A stretch of 64,000 nucleotides of DNA from Hoeflea sp. (GTDB lineage Bacteria > Pseudomonadota > Alphaproteobacteria > Rhizobiales > Rhizobiaceae). The stretch covers positions 62,001 to 126,000 of the forward strand of contig NZ_JAUXOD010000122.1 in the NCBI RefSeq assembly GCF_030682515.1. The letters run 5' to 3'. The notes under the pieces were generated by a model, which saw only the letters and a program-made list of their open reading frames with translations, made no database searches and was not told the origin of the DNA. The position numbers were made by a program, and so were the translations under genes. Positions 8,354 through 16,650 of the stretch are shown piece after piece; position 1 is the first letter of the stretch, and each line of letters begins with the position of its first letter.

Positions 8354-9634
8354 CTATCCTCTGAGCCATTTGAGTGGGACGAGCACGAGCTCCGGGAACA
8401 TGACGAGCAGCAGCAGCACCCCCACCTGGGCAAGCAGGAACGGCCATACGCCGCCGATGACCTTGCCAAGCGGGACGCGTGCAACGCCGCTCACCACGTT
8501 GAGGACGATGCCGACTGGCGGCGTGATAAGTCCGATGCAGGTGTTGATGACAAACATCACCCCGAAATAGACCGGGTCGATGCCGGCCTCGCGGATGATC
8601 GGCATCAGCACCGGCGTCAGGATCAGGATGGTCGGCGCCAGGTCCAGCGCCGTACCGACGACCAGCACGAGCAGCATGATGGCGAGCATCAGCAGCTTCG
8701 GATTCTCGATCAGGGGCCGGATCATGCCGCCGATCTCCGCGGGGATGTTGGCGCTGGTGATCAGCCAGGCCGACACCAGGGCGGCAGCGACCAGGAACAG
8801 CACGACCGAGGTGGTCTTGGCCGCGCGCAGCAGCACGCCGTAGAGATCCGACAGCTTCAGTTCGCGGTAGATGAACATACCGACGAAGAGTGCGTAGACG
8901 GCCGCCACGACGGCCGCCTCCGTCGGCGTGAAAACGCCGAAGCGGATGCCGCCCAGAATGATCACCGGCATCAGCAGCGCCCAGCCGGCGCGGCCCGTGG
9001 CCGTCAGTCTCTGCTTCCAGTCCTGTTTCGGCAATGTCGCGACGTCGTCCTTGCCAGCCACAATCTGCCAGGTGATCAGCAGCGCCACCGCCAGCAACAG
9101 GCCGGGCACGATGCCGGCGAGGAAGAGCTGGGTGATCGACACATTGGCCGCCACCCCGAAAATGATGAAGGCGATGGAGGGCGGGATGACCGGCGCGATG
9201 ATGCCGCCCCCGGCAATCAGCCCCGCCGAGCGCGGCACATTGTAGCCGGCGTCGCGCATCATCGGGATCAGGATGGAGGCGAGTGCGGCCGTATCGGCAG
9301 CCGCCGAGCCTGACAGCGACGCCATGATCACCGCCGCAATGATGGCCACGAAGCCCAGCCCGCCCTTGCGGTGGCCGACGAAGGAAATGGCGAAGCCGAT
9401 GATGCGCTTGGACAGGCCGCCCTGGTTCATCAGTTCGCCGGCGAGAAGGAAGAACGGGATCGCCAGCAGCGTGAAGGTGTTGGCGCCCTCGATCATGTTC
9501 TGGGCGACGATCTGGGTGTTGAAGATGCCCATATAGGTCATCAGCACGATGCCGCAGAACATCAGCGCGAAGGCCACGGGCACGCCGATCGCCATGGACC
9601 CGAGAAGTGATGCCAGGAAAACGAGAATGGTCAT
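8354..9634 (-). CDS. dctM: TRAP transporter large permease subunit, DctM family
   Basis: 426 residues, the usual length, with about 12 hydrophobic segments. Typical features include PFFLLAGELMNQGGL, GSAAADTAALASILIPMM and AGGGIIAPVIPPSIAFIIFG, the re-entrant-loop motifs of the sodium-driven transport domain. The ATG at 9634 overlaps the DctQ stop by 4 bp (ATGA). Together with DctQ it forms the inner-membrane sodium symporter part of this TRAP system. Confidence 0.92.
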   Translation of the reverse strand: MTILVFLASLLGSMAIGVPVAFALMFCGIVLMTYMGIFNTQIVAQNMIEGANTFTLLAIPFFLLAGELMNQGGLSKRIIGFAISFVGHRKGGLGFVAIIAAVIMASLSGSAAADTAALASILIPMMRDAGYNVPRSAGLIAGGGIIAPVIPPSIAFIIFGVAANVSITQLFLAGIVPGLLLAVALLITWQIVAGKDDVATLPKQDWKQRLTATGRAGWALLMPVIILGGIRFGVFTPTEAAVVAAVYALFVGMFIYRELKLSDLYGVLLRAAKTTSVVLFLVAAALVSAWLITSANIPAEIGGMIRPLIENPKLLMLAIMLLVLVVGTALDLAPTILILTPVLMPIIREAGIDPVYFGVMFVINTCIGLITPPVGIVLNVVSGVARVPLGKVIGGVWPFLLAQVGVLLLLVMFPELVLVPLKWLRG

Positions 9635-10164
9635 TCGCCGCGACCCTCCGCAGTGCCATGATCATACTCGCCGGCAAAACGGGCGATCTCCGCGTCCGTC
9701 GTCGTTCCCGTCAGCACGCTCACGATCCGCATCAGCGCGATCAGACCGATGCCGACGGATGTGAAGAAGCTGATGCCGAAAATATAGATCATCGGCATTC
9801 CGGTGACGGGCGCGATCATCGAGGCGTTGATCGGCATCTGCTTCCAGGTTCCCCAGAACAGCACCGCCGAACAGAACAGGATGAGCGCATTGCTCAGCAA
9901 CATGCAGACGAGGCGTCCGCGGCGGCCGAACAGGCGTACCATGGTCTCGACGCCCAGATGCGAGTTCTCACGGAAGGTGAGCACTGCGCCGATGAAGGTA
10001 AGCCAGACGAAGAAGTAGCGTGAAACTTCCTCGGAGATGTTCAGGCCCGAGTTGAAACCATATCGCAGCACGACATTGGAGAAGACCATGATGGCCATCC
10101 CTGCAAGCAGCGCGACGAGAATGAATTCAAGCGTCCTGATCAGATATGCGACACCTCTTTCCAT
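9631..10164 (-). CDS. dctQ: TRAP transporter small permease subunit, DctQ family
   Basis: 177 residues from ATG 10164 (MERGVAYLIRTLEF), with GGAGGAG just upstream. Four hydrophobic segments and the family hallmark SEEVSRYFFVWLTFIGAVLTFRE in the second half of helix 2. The longer open frame to 10830 is out of frame with the regulator and is not coding. The regulator's 3' end overlaps this gene's 5' end by 25 bp, so regulator and transporter are probably one transcript. Confidence 0.9.
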   Translation of the reverse strand: MERGVAYLIRTLEFILVALLAGMAIMVFSNVVLRYGFNSGLNISEEVSRYFFVWLTFIGAVLTFRENSHLGVETMVRLFGRRGRLVCMLLSNALILFCSAVLFWGTWKQMPINASMIAPVTGMPMIYIFGISFFTSVGIGLIALMRIVSVLTGTTTDAEIARFAGEYDHGTAEGRGE

Positions 10165-10877
10165 TCTGTTTCTCCTCCCTGAAGAATGTCTGTGCGTAAC
10201 CCGAGGATGTCCTGACGGGCGGATTCGATGAGCGTGGCCAGGCCGTCGCGCGCGCCTCTGGCGTCCCGCCCGATGATGGCGTCGGCCACGGCGCGGTGCA
10301 TGGGCAGCGCGGCGCGCGCCGTTTCCATGCTGATCACCGACAGGCTGAAGGAAATGCGCAGCGTGTTGGAAAGCAGCGGGATCAGCTGGCGCAGGAACTG
10401 GTTGTTCGACCCGGCGACGATGGTCTCGTGAAAATCGAGATCGGCGGCGTGATAGTCGCCTTTGCCATCGACTGCTGCGGCCATGCGCCGGTAGGCATCC
10501 TCGAGTGCGGCGATCGGAAAGGCCGGGTTGTTTGCTGCCATCCCTGCGGCGTGCGGTTCGATGCCGAGGCGGAACCCGATGAGGTCGTCCACGAACTCCC
10601 GCGTCAGCCCGCCCGTCAGGCGCCAGGCCACGACCTGCGGATCGAACAGGCTCCAGGAATCCACCGGCCGCACCCGCGTCCCGTGCCGGCGGCGCACTTC
10701 GACCATGCCCTTGGCAACCAGCGTGCGCATGGCCTCGCGCACCACCGTGCGGCTGACGCCCAGTTCTCCGCCGATCTCGTCTTCTGTGGGCAGCGCCGCC
10801 TCGGCGGAAAAACGGCCGCCGACGATCCACTCCGCGATGCGGTCAACTGTCTCCTGGTGGCGGGTTCGTGGCAACAT
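10140..10877 (-). CDS. GntR-family transcriptional regulator, FadR subfamily
   Basis: 245 residues from ATG 10877 (MLPRTRHQETVDRIAEWIV). The winged helix is evident (LPTEDEIGGELGVSRTVVREAMRTLVAKGMVEVRRRHGTRV), and the C-terminal FCD domain carries metal-ligand-like positions (FRLGIEPHAAGMAA, DLDFHETIVAGSNNQFL, MHRAVADAIIGRD). An in-frame start at 10958 would place a perfect palindrome inside the gene, so 10877 is preferred; no Shine-Dalgarno sequence is seen, so the message may be leaderless. FadR-type regulators are repressors released by a sugar acid or organic acid. It heads the TRAP/dehydratase operon and probably controls it and itself. Confidence 0.88.
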   Translation of the reverse strand: MLPRTRHQETVDRIAEWIVGGRFSAEAALPTEDEIGGELGVSRTVVREAMRTLVAKGMVEVRRRHGTRVRPVDSWSLFDPQVVAWRLTGGLTREFVDDLIGFRLGIEPHAAGMAANNPAFPIAALEDAYRRMAAAVDGKGDYHAADLDFHETIVAGSNNQFLRQLIPLLSNTLRISFSLSVISMETARAALPMHRAVADAIIGRDARGARDGLATLIESARQDILGLRTDILQGGETEWKEVSHI

Positions 10878-10882
10878 ACAAA

Positions 10883-10898
10883 GATCATACGTATGATC
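10883..10898. promoter_or_regulatory. Probable GntR operator
   Basis: Perfect 16-bp palindrome GATCATACGTATGATC ending 5 bp upstream of the GntR start codon. FadR-subfamily regulators bind short palindromes of this size. The position, over the expected transcription start or leader of the operon 10877-5011, fits autorepression. Confidence 0.7.
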
Positions 10899-10991
10899 AA
10901 TGCAAACGCAAGTCGGAAAAGCCTTGCTCGGCGGGCGGCATTGTTCCGGAACCGTCAAGTGCCCGCCTGATCGGCAAGGGGTCGTCGCACA

Positions 10992-11012
10992 GGGCCCGAT
11001 GCTGTCGGGCCC
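10992..11012 (-). terminator. Hairpin at the end of the sugar ABC/SMP-30 operon
   Basis: Perfect 8-bp stem GGGCCCGA / TCGGGCCC with a 5-base loop, 8 bp after the lactonase stop codon. No T-run follows on the minus strand, so termination efficiency is uncertain. Confidence 0.45.
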
Positions 11013-11020
11013 TTCTCATC

Positions 11021-11935
11021 TCACGGCACTTGCGCGCCCGTCGCCGCGACGTAGACGGAATAGAGCGAGCGGGTTGCCGCAATGAAGAGGCGATTGCGCT
11101 TCGGGCCGCCAAAGGTGAGGTTGGCGACGGTCTGCGGCACCAGGATCTTGCCGATGAGCTTCCCCGCAGGGTCGAAACAATGCACGCCGTCGGCGGCGCT
11201 GGACCAGAGGTTTCCGTCCATGTCGGTGCGGATGCCGTCCGGAACGCCCTTGTCGATGTGGCAGAAGACGCGGCCGTTGGCGAGCCGTCCGCCGTCGATC
11301 ACATCGAAGGCGCGGATGTGGCGCGGCAGGCTCTCGTCATGGCTTGCCGCGGAATCAGCCACGTAGAGGATGGCTTCGTCGGGCGAGAAGACGAGGCCGT
11401 TCGGCTGGCGGAAATCGGTCGCCACGGCCGTGAGGTCGCCGGTCGCGGGATCAAGCCGGTAGACATTGCGCGTCTTCTGTTCCGGCTCCGCGCGATAGCC
11501 TTCATAGTCCGACAGGATGCCGTAAGTGGGATCGGTGAACCAGACAGTGCCGTCCGATTTCACCACCACGTCATTGGGCGAATTGAGCCGCGCGCCCTCG
11601 AAGCGGTCGGCGAGCACGGTGATCGAGCCATCGGCTTCCGTGCGCGTGACCCGGCGGGAACCGTGTTCGCAGGAGACCAGCCGCCCCTGCCGGTCGCGCG
11701 TATGGCCATTGGCGAAGTTGGACGGCTGCCGGTAGACCGAAACGCCGCCCTCGGGCGTCCAGCGCAGCATGCGCTGGTTGGGAATGTCGCTCCACAACAG
11801 CTGGTTGGCGTCGTTGAACCAGACCGGGCCTTCCGCCCAGCGGCAGCCGGAATGGAGCTCGTCGAGGCCGGAGCTGGTCACAATCAGGTTGCGGAACCGT
11901 GGATCGTGGATTTCGTAGATGCTGGCCTCTGCCAT
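11021..11935 (-). CDS. SMP-30/gluconolactonase-family sugar lactonase
   Basis: 304 residues from ATG 11935 (MAEASIYEIHDPRFRN). Six-bladed beta-propeller signatures are present: CRWAEGPVWF with the metal-binding Glu, SNFANGHTRDRQGRLVSCEHGSRRV, LNSPNDVVVKSDGTVWFTDPTYG and QPNGLVFSPDEAILYVADS. Enzymes of this family hydrolyse aldonolactones with a divalent cation, the second step after oxidation of an aldose at C1. The gene is last in the ribose-type ABC operon, 14 bp after a permease gene. The imported sugar is therefore probably oxidised to a lactone, but the sugar dehydrogenase is not in this operon. Confidence 0.88.
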   Translation of the reverse strand: MAEASIYEIHDPRFRNLIVTSSGLDELHSGCRWAEGPVWFNDANQLLWSDIPNQRMLRWTPEGGVSVYRQPSNFANGHTRDRQGRLVSCEHGSRRVTRTEADGSITVLADRFEGARLNSPNDVVVKSDGTVWFTDPTYGILSDYEGYRAEPEQKTRNVYRLDPATGDLTAVATDFRQPNGLVFSPDEAILYVADSAASHDESLPRHIRAFDVIDGGRLANGRVFCHIDKGVPDGIRTDMDGNLWSSAADGVHCFDPAGKLIGKILVPQTVANLTFGGPKRNRLFIAATRSLYSVYVAATGAQVP

Positions 11936-11949
11936 GACTGTCTTTCCGT

Positions 11950-12900
11950 TTATCGCATGCCGGTCCGGCGGCCGCCGGCGAGCATGATGACGCTGATGAT
12001 GATGAGGCCGGTCATGATCAGGCGCACACCCGCGCCGATCCCGTAGGTGTTGAGCATGGACACTACCAGGAACATGAACAGCGACGCGCCCCAGATGCCG
12101 GGAACGTTGGAATCGCCGCCGGCCACCGCCGTCCCGCCGATGACGACGACGGCGATCGACATCAGGAGATATTCCGAGCCCATGTTGAGCGCAGCACCAC
12201 CGGAGAAGCAGGCGAGCAGGTAGCCTGCCAGGGAGGCGAGCACCGCGCACAGCAGGTAGGTGACGAAGCGCGCGCCATCGACCGGGATGCCCGCCATGCG
12301 GGCCGCCGCCATGCTCTGGCCGATCGCCGAGATCCAGCGACCATAAACCGTCTTCTCCAGAAGCACCCAGGCCAGCAGCGAGATGGCGAGTGCGACCAGC
12401 GCGACATTGGGGACGCCGAGCGTGCTGGATGTCGTGAAGTCGGCGAGGAAGCTTGGCGGCTTGATACGCAGGCCGCGGTTGGTCCAGATCGCCGCCGACT
12501 GCACGATGAAGCTCATCGACAGCGTGGCGATGATCGGCGGGATGCGCAACGCCTTGATCAGCGCGTAATTGCCGATGCCGACGGCAAGGCCGATCAGCAC
12601 GGCGACCAGCAGCCCGGGGACGATCATGCCGTTGTCGCCATTCATCAGCTTGAGTGCCACCGTTCCGGCCAGCGTCATGGTGGCGGGCACCGAAAGATCG
12701 ATGTTGCCGGGGCCGAGCGTGATGACGAACATCTGGCCGATGCCGACGATGATGGAGAAGGCGGCGAAGGTGAAGGCTGCCTGGCTGAGGCCGAGCGTGC
12801 TCGCGCCGCCCGTGACCATGATCGTCGCGAACCAGACGACGAAGGCGGCGATCCACGACCAGATCCATGGCTTCCCGGCGAGGCGGCTTAAGGGCGTCAT
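11950..12900 (-). CDS. Sugar ABC transporter permease, RbsC-like (second permease)
   Basis: 316 residues, 8-10 hydrophobic segments (Pfam BPD_transp_2 type). The family loop GPGNIDLSVPATMTLAGTVA and the later IWGASLFMFLVVSMLNTYGIG are visible. ATG 12900 overlaps the preceding permease stop by 4 bp (ATGA). Two different permeases in one ribose-type operon indicate a heterodimeric membrane domain. Confidence 0.88.
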   Translation of the reverse strand: MTPLSRLAGKPWIWSWIAAFVVWFATIMVTGGASTLGLSQAAFTFAAFSIIVGIGQMFVITLGPGNIDLSVPATMTLAGTVALKLMNGDNGMIVPGLLVAVLIGLAVGIGNYALIKALRIPPIIATLSMSFIVQSAAIWTNRGLRIKPPSFLADFTTSSTLGVPNVALVALAISLLAWVLLEKTVYGRWISAIGQSMAAARMAGIPVDGARFVTYLLCAVLASLAGYLLACFSGGAALNMGSEYLLMSIAVVVIGGTAVAGGDSNVPGIWGASLFMFLVVSMLNTYGIGAGVRLIMTGLIIISVIMLAGGRRTGMR

Positions 12901-13844
12901 GGCCGTGCTCCCCGTTTTTCGACGCGGTTGAGCAACAGGCGGAGCGCCAGCACGATGATGAGGATCGCGCCCTGCGCGCCGATCTGCCAGTCGGGCGAGA
13001 TGCGCAGGAACGACAGGAACGAGCCGGCGAGTGTCAGCGTCAGCGCGCCGATGACCGCGCCGATCGGCGACACCCGCCCGCCGGTGAATTCTCCGCCGCC
13101 GAGGATGACGCCGGCGATCGACAGCAGCGTGTAGCGCAGGGCGATGTTGGCGTCCGCCGACGTGGTCAGCCCGACGAGCGCGATGCCTGCGGCGACCGCG
13201 AAGAGGCCGGCAAGCCCGTAGGCGGCCGCGCGCGCGGCGACGATCGACCAGCCCGCGCGTTCCACGGAGCGCTCGTTGCCGCCGACCCCGCGGATCAGCA
13301 CGCCCAGCGAGGAGCGCATCACGATCAGATGCGCGACGACCGCAATGATGATGCTGGCGACGATCGCCATCGGCATGAGCGGCGGCTTGGCCGTCATCAG
13401 CCAGCGCACCCAGTCGGGCGCCTGGCCGCCCGGCGCCGGCAGCATCAGCACCGCAAGCCCGGCCCAGACGAAGCTCATGCCGAGCGTGACGACGATCGAG
13501 GGCAGGTTGCGCAGGTGGATGACGACGCCCACCAGCGCATAGACGCCGATGGCACTGACAAGGATCAGCGTGCCGACGAGCGGCGCATCGCGCAGGAAGG
13601 TCGCCGTCACGCAGGCCACGAAGCTGACGAAGGCACCGATCGAGAGGTCGAGATCGTTGACCGCCATGACGAACATCTGGGCAATCGTCGCAAGCGCGAT
13701 GGGCACGGCCAGGTTGAGCAGCAGGTTGAGTCCGAAATAGCTCATCGCCCGCGGCTGCAGCCAGAAGACGGCGGCCAGCAGGATCGTCAGCGACAGCGCC
13801 GGGATCACAAGCCGCACAGCATCGGAGGACAATCGCAGCCTCAT
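12897..13844 (-). CDS. Sugar ABC transporter permease, RbsC-like (first permease)
   Basis: 315 residues from ATG 13844 (MRLRLSSDAVRLVIPALSL); the open frame reads further upstream through the ATPase gene, but the ATGA overlap with the ATPase stop supports this start. Hydrophobic throughout, with the conserved loop MAVNDLDLSIGAFVSFVACV and ISPIGAVIGALTLTLAG-like C-terminal segment. Pairs with the permease at 11950-12900. Confidence 0.88.
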   Translation of the reverse strand: MRLRLSSDAVRLVIPALSLTILLAAVFWLQPRAMSYFGLNLLLNLAVPIALATIAQMFVMAVNDLDLSIGAFVSFVACVTATFLRDAPLVGTLILVSAIGVYALVGVVIHLRNLPSIVVTLGMSFVWAGLAVLMLPAPGGQAPDWVRWLMTAKPPLMPMAIVASIIIAVVAHLIVMRSSLGVLIRGVGGNERSVERAGWSIVAARAAAYGLAGLFAVAAGIALVGLTTSADANIALRYTLLSIAGVILGGGEFTGGRVSPIGAVIGALTLTLAGSFLSFLRISPDWQIGAQGAILIIVLALRLLLNRVEKRGARP

Positions 13845-15295
13845 GCCGCAGCCACCTCGAAGGACGCCGTGATGATGTTGGCCTCGGTGACCGCGTCGCC
13901 GGCGAGTTCGGCCGTGATCACGCGCTCGCGGAAGACATAGACGCGGTCGCACAGCCGCACCTCGTCCATCTCGGTGGAGTACCAGATGAAGGTGCGCCCC
14001 TTGGCGGCTTCCTGGCGGATGATCTCGTAGACTTCCTGCTTGGTGCCGACATCGACGCCGCGCATCGGATCGTCCATCAGGATGACCGGCGCCCGCGTCG
14101 CCAGCGCCCGGGCGAACAGCACTTTCTGCTGGTTGCCGCCCGACAGCGACAGGATGGCGTTGTCCATATCAGGCGTGCGGATGTCGATGCGCCGCTTCCA
14201 CTCGCCGCCGCGCGCCGCTTCGTCGGCGGTCCCGACGAGGCTCAGGCGCGACAGATCGCCAAGCGAGGCGATCGAGAAATTGCGCAGGATGGACCAGAGT
14301 TCGAAGACGCCGTTCAGCCGCCGGTCGCCGGCGACGAAGGTCACCAGCGAGTCGCTTCTCGGCCACCAGCTGTTTGACTGCGAAGCATGCAGGGCGAGCA
14401 GGAGGTCGGTCTGACCGTGCCCGGCAAGCCCCGCGAGCCCGACGATTTCGCCTTGGCGGGCGGTGAACGCCAATCCGGCGGCCTGATGCCGGATGACGAC
14501 CGGGGCGGCCGCGAGTTCGCGCGCCGAGCGATGCAGGGCATCTTCCCTGGCCACGCTTCCCATAGCCTCGACAAGGCTGTGGTGGTCAAATTCTGCCGCC
14601 GGCCTTTCGGCCACGACACGCCCGTCCTTCATGACGACGATGCGGTCGGAGGTCTCGAGGATCTCATGCAGGATGTGCGAGATGAAGATGACCGAGCCGC
14701 CGGCCGCCACGAACCGCCGGACATGGTCCAGCATCTGCCGCGCGAGGCTTGCGTCGAGCGAGGAGGTCGGTTCGTCGAGAATGACGAGGCGGGGCGCGAT
14801 GCCCGCATCCGAGAAGGCCATGGCGATCTCGACCATCTGCCGTTCGGCGATCGACAGGTCGCCCACCGTCTGGCTGCTGCTGATGCCATGGTTCGGAAAG
14901 ACCTGGTCCAGGCTCTTTTCGATCACGTGCGCCGCCCTGCCGCGCCAGCCGAAGCCGCCGAGCTCGCGATGCATGATGCGCGTGTTCTCGACGATCGACA
15001 GATTGGGGCTGAGCGAGAGTTCCTGGAAGACGCAGCGTACGCCGCGCGCCCTCGCGATGGTGATGCTGTAGCGGTCGAGGCGCTCGCCGTCGCTGGCGAC
15101 CGTTCCTTCCTGCGGCGTCAATCCGCCATTGATCACGTTGACGATCGTCGACTTGCCGGCGCCATTGTGGCCGACGAGACCGATGCATTCGCCCGGCATG
15201 ACGGCGAGCGTCACCCCGTCGAGCGCTTTCACGGCGCCGAAGCTAACCCGGGCGCCGCCGATCTCGATCACCGCCTTTGTCAAGTCTTTGGCCAT
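13841..15295 (-). CDS. Sugar ABC transporter ATP-binding protein, RbsA/MglA type (two NBDs)
   Basis: 484 residues with two nucleotide-binding domains. NBD1: Walker A GHNGAGKST, Walker B RLVILDEPTS and a signature-position LSIAERQMVEIA. NBD2: degenerate Walker A GLAGHGQTDLL, signature LSGGNQQKVLFARAL and VILMDDPMRGVDVG. The degenerate second Walker A is the norm in RbsA-type proteins. Peripheral inner-membrane protein energising the two permeases at 11950-13844. Confidence 0.92.
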   Translation of the reverse strand: MAKDLTKAVIEIGGARVSFGAVKALDGVTLAVMPGECIGLVGHNGAGKSTIVNVINGGLTPQEGTVASDGERLDRYSITIARARGVRCVFQELSLSPNLSIVENTRIMHRELGGFGWRGRAAHVIEKSLDQVFPNHGISSSQTVGDLSIAERQMVEIAMAFSDAGIAPRLVILDEPTSSLDASLARQMLDHVRRFVAAGGSVIFISHILHEILETSDRIVVMKDGRVVAERPAAEFDHHSLVEAMGSVAREDALHRSARELAAAPVVIRHQAAGLAFTARQGEIVGLAGLAGHGQTDLLLALHASQSNSWWPRSDSLVTFVAGDRRLNGVFELWSILRNFSIASLGDLSRLSLVGTADEAARGGEWKRRIDIRTPDMDNAILSLSGGNQQKVLFARALATRAPVILMDDPMRGVDVGTKQEVYEIIRQEAAKGRTFIWYSTEMDEVRLCDRVYVFRERVITAELAGDAVTEANIITASFEVAAA

Positions 15296-15325
15296 GGCTG
15301 CCGTCGTTTCATCGATCAGGGAAAA

Positions 15326-15353
15326 GCCGCGCGGCCATTCGCGGCCGCGCGGC
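15326..15353 (-). other. Intercistronic hairpin between binding-protein and ATPase genes
   Basis: Arms GCCGCGCGGCC and GGCCGCGCGGC form a perfect 11-bp stem around a 6-base loop in the 72-bp gap after the binding-protein gene. Such hairpins commonly protect the 3' end of binding-protein mRNA so that it exceeds permease mRNA. No T-run. Confidence 0.55.
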
Positions 15354-15367
15354 AGGTGCCGGGAGGC

Positions 15368-16384
15368 TTACATCGCGGCTTCAATGACCTTTATGGCGTC
15401 TTCCTGCGAGTATTCAACATTGGCGACGCCGCCGGCCTGCGTATTGGCGAGATTGTCCTCGAGATTGTCCTGGTCGATGCGCAGGAACGGCACGACGAGG
15501 TCCTTCTTGACGTCCTTGCCGTCGAGGATCTGCTGGGCGACCCAGAAGGCGAGCGTCGAGACGCCGGGTGCGATCGAGACGGACATGGTCTCGTAGCCGT
15601 TGGCGTCCTTCTGTTCCTTCCACCACTTCAGTTCGTCCTCGCGATTGCCCATGACGATGACCGGCATCGCCCGGTCGGTCGCGGCGATGGCCTGTGCTGC
15701 GCCGTAGCCGTCGCCGCCCTGGGTGACGACGCCGGCAATCTCCGGCAGGCTTGGCAGGATGCCGGCGACGGCCTTCTGGGCAACGTCCTGCGCCCAGTCG
15801 CCATGCACGGAGCCGACGATCTTGAACTGCGGGAACTCGGCGACGCCGGCATGGATGCCGGCCGAGATCTCGTCATCGACGAAGACGCCGGCGAGGCCGC
15901 GGATCTCGAGCAGGTTGCCGCCATCGGGCAGTTTGCCGGACAGGTACTCGACCTGGCTGCGGCCCATTTCCTTGAAGTCGACGGCGATGCGCCAGGCGCA
16001 GGGCTCGGTCACGATGCCGTCGAAGGAGACGACGGTGATGCCGGCGTCGCAGGCTTCCTTGACGGCGCCGTTCAGAGCCGTCGGCGAGGCGGCGTTGAGC
16101 ACGATCGCGTCATAGCCCTGAAGGATCATGTTCTGGATCTGGGCTGCCTGCTCCGTCGCCTGGTTTTCGGCGGTGGTGAACGGATCGGCGGCGGCCACGA
16201 CGCCGGCCTTCACGGCCTCGCCAGTGACTTTTTCCCAGCTCGTCAGCATGGCCTGGCGCCAGGAGTTGCCGGCATAATTGTTGGACAGAGCGATCTTCTT
16301 GTCGGCGGTGTCAGCGATCGCGGAGACAGGCATTGCGGCGCACGCGATGGCGACCGATGCCAGAAGCATCTTTCGGATTGTCAT
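15368..16384 (-). CDS. Periplasmic sugar-binding protein, ribose/galactose type
   Basis: 338 residues from ATG 16384 with AGGGAGGA before it. Signal peptide MTIRKMLLASVAIACAAMPVSAIAD. The mature protein has Peripla_BP_4 features: KIALSNNYAGNSWRQAMLTSWEKV, IQNMILQGYDAIVLNAASPTALNGAV and ITVVSFDGIVTEP. First gene of the operon running to 11021, so it defines the imported compound (a sugar or polyol). Divergent from the histidine kinase gene. Confidence 0.9.
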   Translation of the reverse strand: MTIRKMLLASVAIACAAMPVSAIADTADKKIALSNNYAGNSWRQAMLTSWEKVTGEAVKAGVVAAADPFTTAENQATEQAAQIQNMILQGYDAIVLNAASPTALNGAVKEACDAGITVVSFDGIVTEPCAWRIAVDFKEMGRSQVEYLSGKLPDGGNLLEIRGLAGVFVDDEISAGIHAGVAEFPQFKIVGSVHGDWAQDVAQKAVAGILPSLPEIAGVVTQGGDGYGAAQAIAATDRAMPVIVMGNREDELKWWKEQKDANGYETMSVSIAPGVSTLAFWVAQQILDGKDVKKDLVVPFLRIDQDNLEDNLANTQAGGVANVEYSQEDAIKVIEAAM

Positions 16385-16464
16385 GGTATTCCTCCCTGAT
16401 GATCACGCCGTGGGCGGATCGCATCATCCATGCCCCCAATGAGCCCGGATGAAAATTGTTCTTG

Positions 16465-16487
16465 TACTGAGCTTCCTCCTCTCAGTA
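16465..16487. promoter_or_regulatory. Inverted repeat in the promoter between the sugar operon and the two-component genes
   Basis: TACTGAG - 9 bases - CTCAGTA, perfect 7-bp arms, in the 266-bp gap between the binding-protein gene (start 16384) and the histidine kinase (start 16651). Size and symmetry suit a LuxR-type response regulator dimer. Candidate binding site of the regulator at 17898-18620. Confidence 0.5.
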
Positions 16488-16650
16488 AGGACAGTATGCT
16501 GAAGCCCGCTTGGCCTGTACAGGCGCAAGGCGGCAAGATATTTGCGGGTTCTGCGCAACGAGGTGCGGGTTTACGCAAGACGGCGGCGCGTCCGCGGGCG
16601 CTTAATGCATGGGCGGCGGTGGAGGCCTGCCGTTTCGGGAGGAACAGACG

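Noticed and set aside
14387-16399. A 670-codon open frame on the plus strand opposite the sugar ABC genes
   Set aside because: Its translation is low-complexity Arg/Asp/Gly/His-rich without motifs, the usual antisense product of GC-rich codon bias; the minus-strand genes show clear families.
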